IMG/VR virus record: IMGVR_UViG_3300036832_001337 | Span: 1 to 50,771 of that record | Length of the DNA: 50,771 bases | Direction: 5' to 3' (one strand) | Origin: a virus | Shown: positions 34,706-41,885 of the stretch, in pieces | Numbering within the stretch: position 1 is the first letter of the stretch | Layout of the letters: each line of letters begins with the position of its first letter | Notes under the pieces: generated by a model | What the model was told of the DNA's origin: nothing | The model's database searches: none | Seen by the model: only the letters and a program-made list of their open reading frames with translations | Translations under genes and position numbers: made by a program

Positions 34706-34816
34706 GGTACGTCGGCTTCTACGTACCAGGGAAATAGGCCCTTACCCTATACTGCCGCGAAGCCACGACAGTATCCCGCCCCCACCACCGCGCGTCAACG
34801 ATACCACGCGGTGGTG
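34706..34816. repeat. Cluster of three hairpins between large terminase and proline-rich gene
   Basis: GGTACGT/ACGTACC (34706-34712, 34721-34727), ATACTG/CAGTAT (34749-34754, 34769-34774) and CACCACCGCG/CGCGGTGGTG (34783-34792, 34807-34816). The last follows the terminase stop and could act as a rho-independent-like terminator or processing site, although there is no T-run on the minus strand. No gene is seen in 34680-34819. Confidence 0.6.
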
Positions 34817-34819
34817 TAC

Positions 34820-36355
34820 TTAAGACGCTAAACGTTTCCATGTATCCAGTGAAGACCATCCTAAACATACACCTACTAAGGCACCGGAAACCGCGTTAGC
34901 TACATCGTCTAACTGCTCCGGTGGGTGGTCAATACTGTCACGACCGCCGCGTGCCGTGCGCCTTTCGAGTGAAGTAACCTGGTTAAAAAACCGCCTGTTG
35001 TCCAATAAGACCACCTGCTGTGATCGATAAAGCGGTAACGCCTCCTTGTATATCGCACTTTTGTTTAACTCGCTAGTTTCATAAAGTATGCCCTCTTTTT
35101 CAAATGCCTCTTTAGGCCATTCGCCTGCGTAGTTGTCACCGACAACATCGGATATATTATAGCGCCGCAGTATATTGGCAAACTCACGCACAATTTCACT
35201 CGGGGCAAACGGTGCGGGGGCTTCAACAATCAAATCTAACACACCTTTCTCATTGTCACCGCGATGGGCTATAGCCATCGCAAAGCTGTCGCGACTACCG
35301 CCGCTAGGATCAACAAAAGCAAAATAATGGCCAGGGAATACATAGGGTAATTCAAAGCAATCCTTTACTGTGCAGGCACGTATCACTTCGGGCGGTACAT
35401 AATCCTCGAGGTCATCGCGGAATAGTGCACCCCATTCCGCTTTGGCACTGGCCGGATCATCTTCGTAATCAGCATCAATATCTTCTTGGCTTATATCCGG
35501 GTTTAATAGTCTCGTCTCGGCTTGTATCACTAACACACGGTCTTTATCTTGACCGAAATGGTTGTTGTAGCGCTGGTATAGCAAACCTTTTTTACGGTAC
35601 GGTGTCGATATGCCTATTAATAGCGGGTTGGGAAAACGTGACATACCCGGTCGAATAGCGCGCAGTGTCTCAATATCCGGGTTTGCGGAATCTTCAGACC
35701 GCCAGAATGCGACTTCGTCAAATATTGCTACAGGTATGGGATAACCGCGCGGGGCGCGAAAGTTGTTGGTAGTCACGCGAATGTCAGTCTTGTTGGTCAA
35801 CCTTATACCACCAGCCCGGTAGCTACTCGGTAGGTCGCCGATGATCCACGGTTTGAGTTCAGGCACCTCATTAAAGTAACCGCGTGTGTAGTTAAACACG
35901 ATTCCTGCTTGGTCGCGGTCGACTGACAAACAGGCAATGAGTGACCGTTCACCCGGCCTAAGCTTAATCGAGTCCGCAAACCGTGCGCGTTCGACCGCTA
36001 ACATACTGGCGACTGAGTCCTTACCGCCTCTGCGACCGACAATCAGCCATAATTCCCTTACCGGCATATGCGGCGGGTCGCGTTGTGCCACCTTAAAGAA
36101 GAACGCTAACTCGTCATCATCTAACGGTAAAGCAAACGCGGCTTTGATGATGACCCGCCAACCCCACCACGATCGTTCACGGAGTTGGTGTAACACTTCC
36201 ATAATAAACTTGACAGGGTCGTCAGGGTACTGCTTCCAGATCTGTCCTTTAAACTCGAGTGCGGTCATACGCTTCTTATAGGCACGCGAAATAGTCCTGT
36301 AAAACAGCAGTTTTTGTTGGTTTTGATCGGTGTCATACGGCCCGATAAAGGACAT
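34820..36355 (-). CDS. terL: Terminase large subunit
   Basis: A 511-residue packaging motor. ATG 36355 is chosen over GTG 36361 because AAGG lies 5 bases upstream. ATPase: Walker A GRRGGKDS (about 107-114), Walker B VAIFDEVAFW (about 209-218), and a TPYRKKG coupling segment. Nuclease: D349 in FVDPSGGSRD, D407 in VVGDNYAGEW and the DD of QLDDVANA near 483. All key residues are present. It pumps DNA into the prohead through the portal and cuts the concatemer. Confidence 0.93.
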   Translation of the reverse strand: MSFIGPYDTDQNQQKLLFYRTISRAYKKRMTALEFKGQIWKQYPDDPVKFIMEVLHQLRERSWWGWRVIIKAAFALPLDDDELAFFFKVAQRDPPHMPVRELWLIVGRRGGKDSVASMLAVERARFADSIKLRPGERSLIACLSVDRDQAGIVFNYTRGYFNEVPELKPWIIGDLPSSYRAGGIRLTNKTDIRVTTNNFRAPRGYPIPVAIFDEVAFWRSEDSANPDIETLRAIRPGMSRFPNPLLIGISTPYRKKGLLYQRYNNHFGQDKDRVLVIQAETRLLNPDISQEDIDADYEDDPASAKAEWGALFRDDLEDYVPPEVIRACTVKDCFELPYVFPGHYFAFVDPSGGSRDSFAMAIAHRGDNEKGVLDLIVEAPAPFAPSEIVREFANILRRYNISDVVGDNYAGEWPKEAFEKEGILYETSELNKSAIYKEALPLYRSQQVVLLDNRRFFNQVTSLERRTARGGRDSIDHPPEQLDDVANAVSGALVGVCLGWSSLDTWKRLAS

Positions 36356-36428
36356 GTTCACCTTGGGTTCTAGTATTCACACTTTGTTCACGTTTCGCCA
36401 CTACATATAACAAGTATATTTAAATAAG

Positions 36429-36524
36429 CTATCCGTTGGCTAATTGTACCGCTACTATAACGACTGCCAGTGCAACCGCAATTGCGACTACACTGGCAAC
36501 CGCCGCTATCAAGAGATCCTTCAC
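36429..36524 (-). CDS. Tiny single-span membrane protein
   Basis: A 31-residue frame beginning at GTG 36524 inside the GH16 stop (GTGA overlap). Almost the whole chain is Ala/Val/Ile/Leu after a short charged start, forming one transmembrane helix. It lies between the GH16 and large terminase genes. Bases 36356-36428 hold nothing else. Confidence 0.5.
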   Translation of the reverse strand: MKDLLIAAVASVVAIAVALAVVIVAVQLANG

Positions 36525-37786
36525 CCGGTGACCCTGTAGTCCTTTCCGATTTGTGCTTGCGGGAGGTTTCCTGTGACACTTGAGTATACGCGGATATAGT
36601 CAACATCAAATGATTGCGGGAAGGCGCTTTCGTCAATCCCGTATCGGCCAGCCCAACCGCCGCCGATAGCCAGGTTTGTCAGTATATGGGCGGGCGGTGC
36701 TGGTGAACCGTCATCCCATACCCAATCATACACCCCGCTAACAATCAGACTGCGGTCGCAGTAGATTGTGAAGTTGGGCCGCTTGTAGTGTAAGCCGAAC
36801 AAGTGGTAATCGTCGGCAAAATCAAACGGGGCATACCACACTGAGAACTGGCCGTTATAACCCTCGCAGGTTTCGGTGAACTCATACTTCTGCGGGTTAC
36901 TATTCCAGTCGCGGACTTGACACCGCGCACCCAACATCGAGGTGGTATCTTCCGCCGCGTTATTGACAATCTCCATGACGTCAATTTCGGGCGGCCACCG
37001 CACAGTGTCAACATTGTTGGGGCTACGCGCATCAGCACTCAACCAGAATGCTGTCCAGATACCTTTACCGCGAGGCATCTTACCGCGACACTCGAAATAG
37101 AACTCTTCACCGCTTGCCAGATCAAACAGTGACTTAGACCGAATTGCACCGCTGGGCCAGAAATCACCGTTATGCGGCAGTGAAGTCAACGCAAGGCCGT
37201 TGTTACTCAGGACATGATTTCCGGTTTCGCGGTAACGCTCCCACTCATCATTCAGGTAATCGAGTGTACCAGGTCCGTCGGGGCCGTTGTAGATATACCT
37301 GGTAAACCACTTTTGTTGGTCGAGTGAACCGGCGCGAAACGTGTCTTCAAACACAGCACCGGGTTCCGGTGTGGGATCTGGACCGCCACCGCCACCGTCC
37401 GGTGGCTGTTCAGTATCGGGCGGTTGTTCACCACCGCCACCATCAGGTGGTGCCGTCCGTGGCGCGAAGTTACCCCAACCCCATTCCGGTATATAACCCC
37501 ATCCGCCTTCCGCTGGCGGTGGTGTCGCACCCGGAATCTCTGTGGCTCTGCCACCACCTCTACTGGCACTGGCACCACGACGTTGTTGTTGTTGGCGACC
37601 GAAAGGTAGTTGCTGTTGGGGTCTAAACGGTACTTGACGCAACCTGTCGATATTCATCGGGTGCGGCGGGTACGGTTTTGTATACGGCGGGCGCGGGATT
37701 GATGGTGGTGTTGGGCCTGGTGAACGACCACGTTGTGGTTGTTGTGGTTGTTGTGGTGACCGTGGTGGTTGTGTAGTTTGTACCAT
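36521..37786 (-). CDS. GH16-type glycoside hydrolase with proline-rich N-terminus
   Basis: A 421-residue protein. The first 140 residues are Pro/Gln/Arg/Gly-rich and disordered. Residues about 145-410 form a concanavalin-like glucanase domain of family GH16: FEDTFRAGSLDQQKWFTR, SGAIRSKSLFDLASG, GKGIWTAFWLS and the catalytic EIDVMEI (E267, D269, E272), then YHLFGLHYKRPNFTIYCD and LTNLAIGGGWAG. GH16 enzymes cleave beta-1,3/1,4-glucans or galactans. No signal peptide is seen, so a virion-bound depolymerase against host capsule or biofilm is likely. Its location between terminase subunits is odd. Confidence 0.87.
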   Translation of the reverse strand: MVQTTQPPRSPQQPQQPQRGRSPGPTPPSIPRPPYTKPYPPHPMNIDRLRQVPFRPQQQLPFGRQQQQRRGASASRGGGRATEIPGATPPPAEGGWGYIPEWGWGNFAPRTAPPDGGGGEQPPDTEQPPDGGGGGPDPTPEPGAVFEDTFRAGSLDQQKWFTRYIYNGPDGPGTLDYLNDEWERYRETGNHVLSNNGLALTSLPHNGDFWPSGAIRSKSLFDLASGEEFYFECRGKMPRGKGIWTAFWLSADARSPNNVDTVRWPPEIDVMEIVNNAAEDTTSMLGARCQVRDWNSNPQKYEFTETCEGYNGQFSVWYAPFDFADDYHLFGLHYKRPNFTIYCDRSLIVSGVYDWVWDDGSPAPPAHILTNLAIGGGWAGRYGIDESAFPQSFDVDYIRVYSSVTGNLPQAQIGKDYRVTG

Positions 37787-37826
37787 TGCAAACCCCTACA
37801 TTTGCGGTTGGTGAAATTGTACCTGG

Positions 37827-37917
37827 GGGAAACCTACGGATGGGGGGAGGGCGCGTGTGCGTGGACGCGCCCGCGCGCGTATTCTTTCCTCACCCCTTAT
37901 ATTCCCCTAGGTTTCCC
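37827..37917. repeat. Nested inverted repeats between terS and GH16 gene
   Basis: Outer arms GGGAAACCTA (37827-37836) and TAGGTTTCCC (37908-37917) pair exactly over 10 bases; inside, GGGCGCGT (37849-37856) pairs exactly with ACGCGCCC (37865-37872). The outer right arm abuts the small terminase stop. No T-run is present. It may be an RNA element or, given its place beside terS, a DNA packaging-related site (inference). Confidence 0.6.
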
Positions 37918-38838
37918 TTACTCGTCATCGGTCAAGTAACCGAGTTGACGACCTTCTTCAATCATCTGTTCCATCTGCTCGAGTGACAGGTTGTCGATGT
38001 TGATTTGCCTGTTGGGGTTGTTGAGTTCTTGAAAGCGTTGGTGTAAACCCTTCAAATGGTCGAGTGCTGGTGCCACATCATGGAACAAGACCTCTTGCAC
38101 TTCACCGTTCTTTATCTTAACACCGGCAATCAACATATGTGCTTCCGGTGGCAGATAGTTCAGGTCTTTGAGTATGATACGCTGTTTGTGCGGTAGTCCG
38201 CGACCCATACAGTTAGGGCAGGCCGGGTTGGGTGGCAGTGTCTCATCAAAATTACTACCGCCTTTCTGGTCAAACGGTGCTGTTTTCTTTGACGTCATAT
38301 ACTTTTCGTAATCGGCTTCAAACTCGGAATGGGTTCTTTGATAATCAAAGTTAGTACCGTGGCAGTGTCTGCAACACGGAATAAAGCTATCAAATACAGT
38401 CGACATACGCGGGTGATAAGCACGCAACCAGTTAATTCTTGCGGCTGTGTCACCGTCGTAAGTAATACGCGCTAGCCGCTCTGCTTCAATCCGTTTTATC
38501 TCTTTATTCACTCGTGGCTGTAGTAGTAAATCGCGAGCACGGTAATACGCCATGCCGGGTGAATAACCCGCTTCGATAGCCGCCCGTGTGAGGTTGTAGT
38601 GTGCACAGTAATTGTGACAAAACTTAGCCTCTATATTTGATAATTCAGTCGTCGACTGTAAAGGTTTACGATAATACGGTGAAGTGGGGTTCGGTTGTGA
38701 AGGCGGTATTACACCGTCGTCATTGTGTAACTTTGCCCGTACACGACGCTCGTGTTTTTCATTCGGGTATTCTTCGCGACTTATCTTAGGCGCTATCTTT
38801 GGTGTCGGATCGTCAAGGCGTGCACGGCGGCTCTTCAT
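37918..38838 (-). CDS. terS: Terminase small subunit with zinc-binding insert
   Basis: A 306-residue protein. Residues about 65-120 match the Terminase_2 DNA-binding region: LSNIEAKFCHNYCAHYNLTR, AAIEAGYSPGMAYYRARDLL. About 150-215 hold CCRHCHG and CPNCMGRG, two Cys pairs that could bind zinc. The C-terminus has NLSLEQMEQMIEEGRQLG, a helix for large-subunit contact. It recognises the viral DNA for packaging. The start overlaps the upstream HNH gene stop by ATGA-type coupling. Confidence 0.85.
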   Translation of the reverse strand: MKSRRARLDDPTPKIAPKISREEYPNEKHERRVRAKLHNDDGVIPPSQPNPTSPYYRKPLQSTTELSNIEAKFCHNYCAHYNLTRAAIEAGYSPGMAYYRARDLLLQPRVNKEIKRIEAERLARITYDGDTAARINWLRAYHPRMSTVFDSFIPCCRHCHGTNFDYQRTHSEFEADYEKYMTSKKTAPFDQKGGSNFDETLPPNPACPNCMGRGLPHKQRIILKDLNYLPPEAHMLIAGVKIKNGEVQEVLFHDVAPALDHLKGLHQRFQELNNPNRQINIDNLSLEQMEQMIEEGRQLGYLTDDE

Positions 38839-39314
38839 AACTTCGCTCTCTTAGGTTGTTGTCTAAGTCGAAGTCTTTCTATTCTTTTCTCATGTTCTAA
38901 TAGTCTTTTCTCTATTTCTTGTTGTAATATCATCTTCCGATCATGCCGTTTCAACTTATTGGTTTCCGGTTTAAGTGTAACAACGTTGTTTGTATAACCT
39001 TCAATTGCATTTGGGGGCTCAAGAAGATTCAGTTTTCGTATTGTTCTAGCTTGTTCCTTTATTCTCTGTAGTCGTTTTTCTTCTTTAGAAAGCTTGATCC
39101 TAGGCTTCATGCGACCTAAAGTAACACCTCCACTGTGTAAAAACATATGGTCTGTATGCTCTATAAAAACCAAATTACCAGGTGTATCATTACTATGATC
39201 GCCGTCAATATGATGAATATCAAAACCTTGTCTAAGCATAGCCCGAAGCCAATCTTCCGATCTATTCGGATGGGATCCAAGCCACACATAATGATAAGAT
39301 TGGAGGGGTTTCAT
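38835..39314 (-). CDS. HNH endonuclease-like protein
   Basis: A 159-residue protein. Residues about 32-62 form an HNH motif of HNH_3 type: DIHHIDGDHSNDTPGNLVFI followed by EHTDHMFLH. The C-terminal 90 residues are a long, charged coiled coil (EKRLLEHEKRIERLRLRQ). HNH proteins beside terminase genes assist packaging in some phages (HK97 gp74); homing is the alternative. Coupling to terS supports the packaging link. Confidence 0.8.
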   Translation of the reverse strand: MKPLQSYHYVWLGSHPNRSEDWLRAMLRQGFDIHHIDGDHSNDTPGNLVFIEHTDHMFLHSGGVTLGRMKPRIKLSKEEKRLQRIKEQARTIRKLNLLEPPNAIEGYTNNVVTLKPETNKLKRHDRKMILQQEIEKRLLEHEKRIERLRLRQQPKRAKL

Positions 39315-39316
39315 AA

Positions 39317-39484
39317 CTAGGAACTATACAGGTAAAGCATCGCGGCGGCTATTACATAAAGAATAGTCGAAAACCATGTGTAAGTAGTCCAACCAATGGT
39401 ATAAATTACGAGGATAGCGGCGGTCATACCGACAATTAAAGCAACGTACCATAGTATTACACGCACTACCAGCCCCACCATTTC
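39317..39484 (-). CDS. Small membrane protein, start uncertain
   Basis: A hydrophobic frame ending at 39317. From ATG 39484 it gives 55 residues with two transmembrane segments (WYVALIVGMTAAILVIYTIG and FSTILYVIAAAMLYLY). An open frame continues up to ATG 39547, but that part overlaps another small frame. No clear ribosome site is seen. Confidence 0.5.
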   Translation of the reverse strand, partial: EMVGLVVRVILWYVALIVGMTAAILVIYTIGWTTYTWFSTILYVIAAAMLYLYSS

Positions 39485-39558
39485 GGTGGGTAACGCCGCC
39501 GCCATTCGTATTGTACTAGCGCACGCATACCGCAAGGGTAATACCATAGTATTGCACG
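39447..39558. repeat. 17-bp direct repeat, 95 bases apart
   Basis: TACCATAGTATTACACG at 39447-39463 recurs as TACCATAGTATTGCACG at 39542-39558 with one mismatch; the match extends by CA. Both copies are read as an ILWY-containing peptide in different small frames. A partial duplication of the start of a small gene is the simplest explanation. Confidence 0.7.
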
Positions 39559-39561
39559 CAT
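39466..39561 (-). CDS. Possible 31-residue aromatic/basic protein
   Basis: A frame from ATG 39561 to TAG 39466, rich in Trp, Tyr and Arg. It starts RAILWYYP and shares a 17-base direct repeat with the membrane protein coding sequence (encoding VRVILWY). Weak ribosome site. May be real or a duplication product. Confidence 0.35.
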   Translation of the reverse strand: MRAILWYYPCGMRALVQYEWRRRYPPKWWGW

Positions 39562-39638
39562 TTCTGTAACCGTTTATGGAAGCGGAGAAATGCCCTGAAC
39601 GGGCGGCGGCTAGTGCTGTAGCGGTTTTGCCTTTAAGG

Positions 39639-39821
39639 CTATTCTCGCGGCTTCTCCGGCGTTCTCAAGGGTATTGTCGGTGCCGGGGTTCGGGTGTAGT
39701 TTCGGTGTCGCAACGCACGGCACTTCCTGCAAGTCCGTTTAACCCCTTTTGCGGTATATTTGATATGTGACTCATCCAGCAAATGCCCGCGCTTACAGTA
39801 TAACTGGCGTGGTCTACTCAT
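39639..39821 (-). CDS. Small zinc-ribbon protein
   Basis: A 60-residue basic protein. C9 and H13 (CKRGH) with C31 and C34 (CRKC) form a C-x3-H...C-x2-C zinc-ribbon like that at the N-terminus of many phage HNH endonucleases, but no nuclease domain follows. The C-terminus is Arg/Pro/Thr-rich. Probably a nucleic-acid-binding protein or a trimmed HNH protein. Confidence 0.68.
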   Translation of the reverse strand: MSRPRQLYCKRGHLLDESHIKYTAKGVKRTCRKCRALRHRNYTRTPAPTIPLRTPEKPRE

Positions 39822-39870
39822 CTCGTGTGTAGCTACCGCACACCCGCATTAGAATTTGGGGTGTTGGTCA

Positions 39871-40494
39871 TTATAGTGGAACGATTGATTTCTTTGAGAT
39901 AAGCATAGCCGAACCGGGGTTGCTGTTGGTGTAGAAGAAAATTTCCACATATTTTCCTCTGTCCATAGAAACGGTTCCTTCTTTATTATTTAGTATATGC
40001 GCGTCGTCTTTGACCCTAACCCGTAAGCCTGGATAGAACTGGTCTAGAGTCTGGTCAAACAATATCTCAGTAATCGGATCGTGGTTGATTAGAAACTCCA
40101 CAAAACCTTCGGGTACCGGTTCCGGTATTAAGGCATGTTTAGGGACTAATGACACCACACCTCTGGTAGAATTAATCGACCTCCAGTTTAGTGTCTGCTT
40201 GGGATCAAAATACACAAACCCGTAACCTTTAAACAAGGGCTCTATATTGGTGACAGATGGGGTCTGCCTTATGTATATCCTGGGGAAGAAGCTCTTGAAG
40301 TCTTGGTTGGATAAGTGGAACTGGGCTAGGTGTTGGAGATTGGGCATCACCTGTATAACATACCATCTGAAGTAATCAAACTTAGCCCTTTTGGATATTT
40401 GTGGTCTGGTTGCGGGTATGTCTTTTACTTCGGTTTGGGGGGTCAATGTATTGACTACTGATTGTGGCAGTTTTGTAAGTTTGGGAAAGGGCAT
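39871..40494 (-). CDS. NusG/RfaH-like transcription elongation factor
   Basis: A 207-residue protein. Residues about 42-135 resemble the NGN domain, close to RfaH in pattern: YFRWYVIQVMPNLQHLAQFH, FFPRIYIRQ, EPLFKGYGFVYFDP, WRSINSTRGVVSLV and PVPEGFVEFL. About 150-205 looks like a KOW domain (LRVRVKDDAHILNNKEGTV). NusG-family proteins ride on RNA polymerase and suppress pausing or termination. A phage copy placed at the junction of early and packaging genes may act as an operon-specific antiterminator for the long late transcript (inference). Start overlaps the upstream TAA. Confidence 0.78.
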   Translation of the reverse strand: MPFPKLTKLPQSVVNTLTPQTEVKDIPATRPQISKRAKFDYFRWYVIQVMPNLQHLAQFHLSNQDFKSFFPRIYIRQTPSVTNIEPLFKGYGFVYFDPKQTLNWRSINSTRGVVSLVPKHALIPEPVPEGFVEFLINHDPITEILFDQTLDQFYPGLRVRVKDDAHILNNKEGTVSMDRGKYVEIFFYTNSNPGSAMLISKKSIVPL

Positions 40495-40923
40495 TTAATA
40501 CCTCTTTGCTGGAACAGGGTTATACTTTCGCTCTAAGAACTGCAGTTTTTGTTCGATATAGTTAAACAGTCGTGGGGCTCTCTCTGGTAACTGGGATAGC
40601 CCGCTGCCTATACCGGCCATCGGTATGACTACGTCATACCCCTCCTTTAGTAACTCATCGATTTGCTTAATGGCACCGTCTATGGCACTCATGACTATTC
40701 TATCATACATTATGGAGTCAGTAAAAAAGGCTTCCTCCTTTAGTGACGGGTAATGCTTTGTGGGTATACCGACTGAATTGGGTTGTTTTCTAACCTCCCT
40801 GGCTAACCCGCCAAGCCCTGATCTCGCCATATTGTCACCAAAGACATAATACGTAGTGTCCGCATTGGCTTTGACTTCCTTGCGGCTAATCCTCCACCCG
40901 GCTCTGATAACATTACCAGTCAA
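40495..40923 (-). CDS. Conserved phage protein, DUF7831/macro-like pattern
   Basis: A 142-residue protein. I choose TTG 40923: GGAG lies 6 bases upstream and the codon forms a TTGA overlap with the upstream stop. Landmarks are YYVFGDNMARSGLGGLA, VGIPTKHYPS, EGYDVVIPMAGIGSGLSQLP. This pattern is found in phages and loosely recalls ADP-ribose-binding macro proteins (glycine loop, central strand, terminal glycine loop). The relation is unproven. If true, it would complement the phage ADP-ribosyltransferase. Confidence 0.65.
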   Translation of the reverse strand: MTGNVIRAGWRISRKEVKANADTTYYVFGDNMARSGLGGLAREVRKQPNSVGIPTKHYPSLKEEAFFTDSIMYDRIVMSAIDGAIKQIDELLKEGYDVVIPMAGIGSGLSQLPERAPRLFNYIEQKLQFLERKYNPVPAKRY

Positions 40924-41204
40924 CGACGTCTCCAATAAACATCAGGTTCGGCTACATCATCTTGGTGTGTAGCCTTATCTACCGCCTCATAACCGGCCCG
41001 ACACGCTTCAAGAAACTCGTCTTCACTCAAATTTAGGTTTTCAACCGCGATAACATGGGCTAGTGACAATAAAGTCGCCATCATTACCGGTAAGACTTCC
41101 TCTTTGGTGTGTCGTTTATGTCGTAACGATTGTTGAATACGAAATGCAGCATGGGCAAAATGTTCCCGCATCATCTGCAACTCGTCTTCATTCAAATCAG
41201 CCAT
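40920..41204 (-). CDS. Small helical protein, unknown
   Basis: A 94-residue, largely helical protein (DELQMMREHFAHAAFRIQQS, LPVMMATLLSLAHVIAV, SEDEFLEACRAGYEAV). Coupled by TAATG upstream and TTGA downstream. No family recognised. Confidence 0.65.
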   Translation of the reverse strand: MADLNEDELQMMREHFAHAAFRIQQSLRHKRHTKEEVLPVMMATLLSLAHVIAVENLNLSEDEFLEACRAGYEAVDKATHQDDVAEPDVYWRRR

Positions 41205-41386
41205 TAGTCAAACTCATTCTTTTCATAGTGTTGGGCTAATTGGACTAGTAAGTCCAGTTCCTTACCCTCGTCTGATTCCTTATCGGTCACATGCATCAGC
41301 AGGGCGATACGCTCCATCACCAACTGCTGTAACATTTCTTGGTCACCGATATTAGGTATAACGCCCACGTTGCGAATAATAGGCAT
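41204..41386 (-). CDS. Small helical protein, unknown
   Basis: A 60-residue protein with an N-terminal strand (IIRNVGVIPNI) and two helices (DQEMLQQLVMERIALLMHV, EGKELDLLVQLAQHYEK). The start overlaps the upstream gene by 35 bases. The second helix resembles antitoxin-type regulators, but no HTH is complete. Confidence 0.6.
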   Translation of the reverse strand: MPIIRNVGVIPNIGDQEMLQQLVMERIALLMHVTDKESDEGKELDLLVQLAQHYEKNEFD

Positions 41387-41876
41387 CTAACTCCTCCCTT
41401 GTCGGTCGCCTTAGACTAGCTAACGGAATACTGGGGGCTTGGGTGGCTGAATACCGAACCAGTGCCATCGGTGGGTCACTTTGCAACAACTTCTCCACTA
41501 TCCCGATATGGGTACTATGCATGGTAGTGGCATGCTCACCCTCCTTCCACGGCTCTTCAACCGGTCGATACTGTTCTACCGGCCTATTGGCTTGTTCGGC
41601 CTCTTTCATCCCCTTCATCACTACCACAAAACTATGAAGTGAATCTATATTGATAACCGGCTTACCTAGGTTTGTCGCGAAGGCCTCTAAGTCATCAGCA
41701 ACTTGTCTGGCCTCCGCGACTACTTCTTGGGGTTCGCCTTCGCGTTCCCGCATTTCAGCCCATAACCGTACTAAAGCCGGGGCTAGCTTATCCCTGCCGA
41801 GTAACACAAACATGGGCTCGTCAGTTAAAGCCTTTTCGTAACAGTCGTGTTGGCCTGGATTGGCTTTAGTACCCAT
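41352..41876 (-). CDS. Conserved phage protein, unknown
   Basis: A 174-residue protein. The N-terminal ANPGQHDCYEKALTDEPMFV, LLGRDKLAPALVRLWAEMRE, and AEARQVADDLEAFA is a block I know from many phage early regions, without known function. The middle is Pro/Glu-rich; the end (SLRRPTREELDAYYSQRGRY) is helical. AGGAG lies 6 bases before the ATG. Confidence 0.7.
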   Translation of the reverse strand: MGTKANPGQHDCYEKALTDEPMFVLLGRDKLAPALVRLWAEMREREGEPQEVVAEARQVADDLEAFATNLGKPVINIDSLHSFVVVMKGMKEAEQANRPVEQYRPVEEPWKEGEHATTMHSTHIGIVEKLLQSDPPMALVRYSATQAPSIPLASLRRPTREELDAYYSQRGRYT

Positions 41877-41885
41877 TTTACACTC

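Noticed and set aside
33747-34816. Series of hairpins considered as a CRISPR-like or attC-like array
   Set aside because: Stems differ in sequence and spacing is irregular, with no repeated unit plus spacers and no cas or integrase genes.
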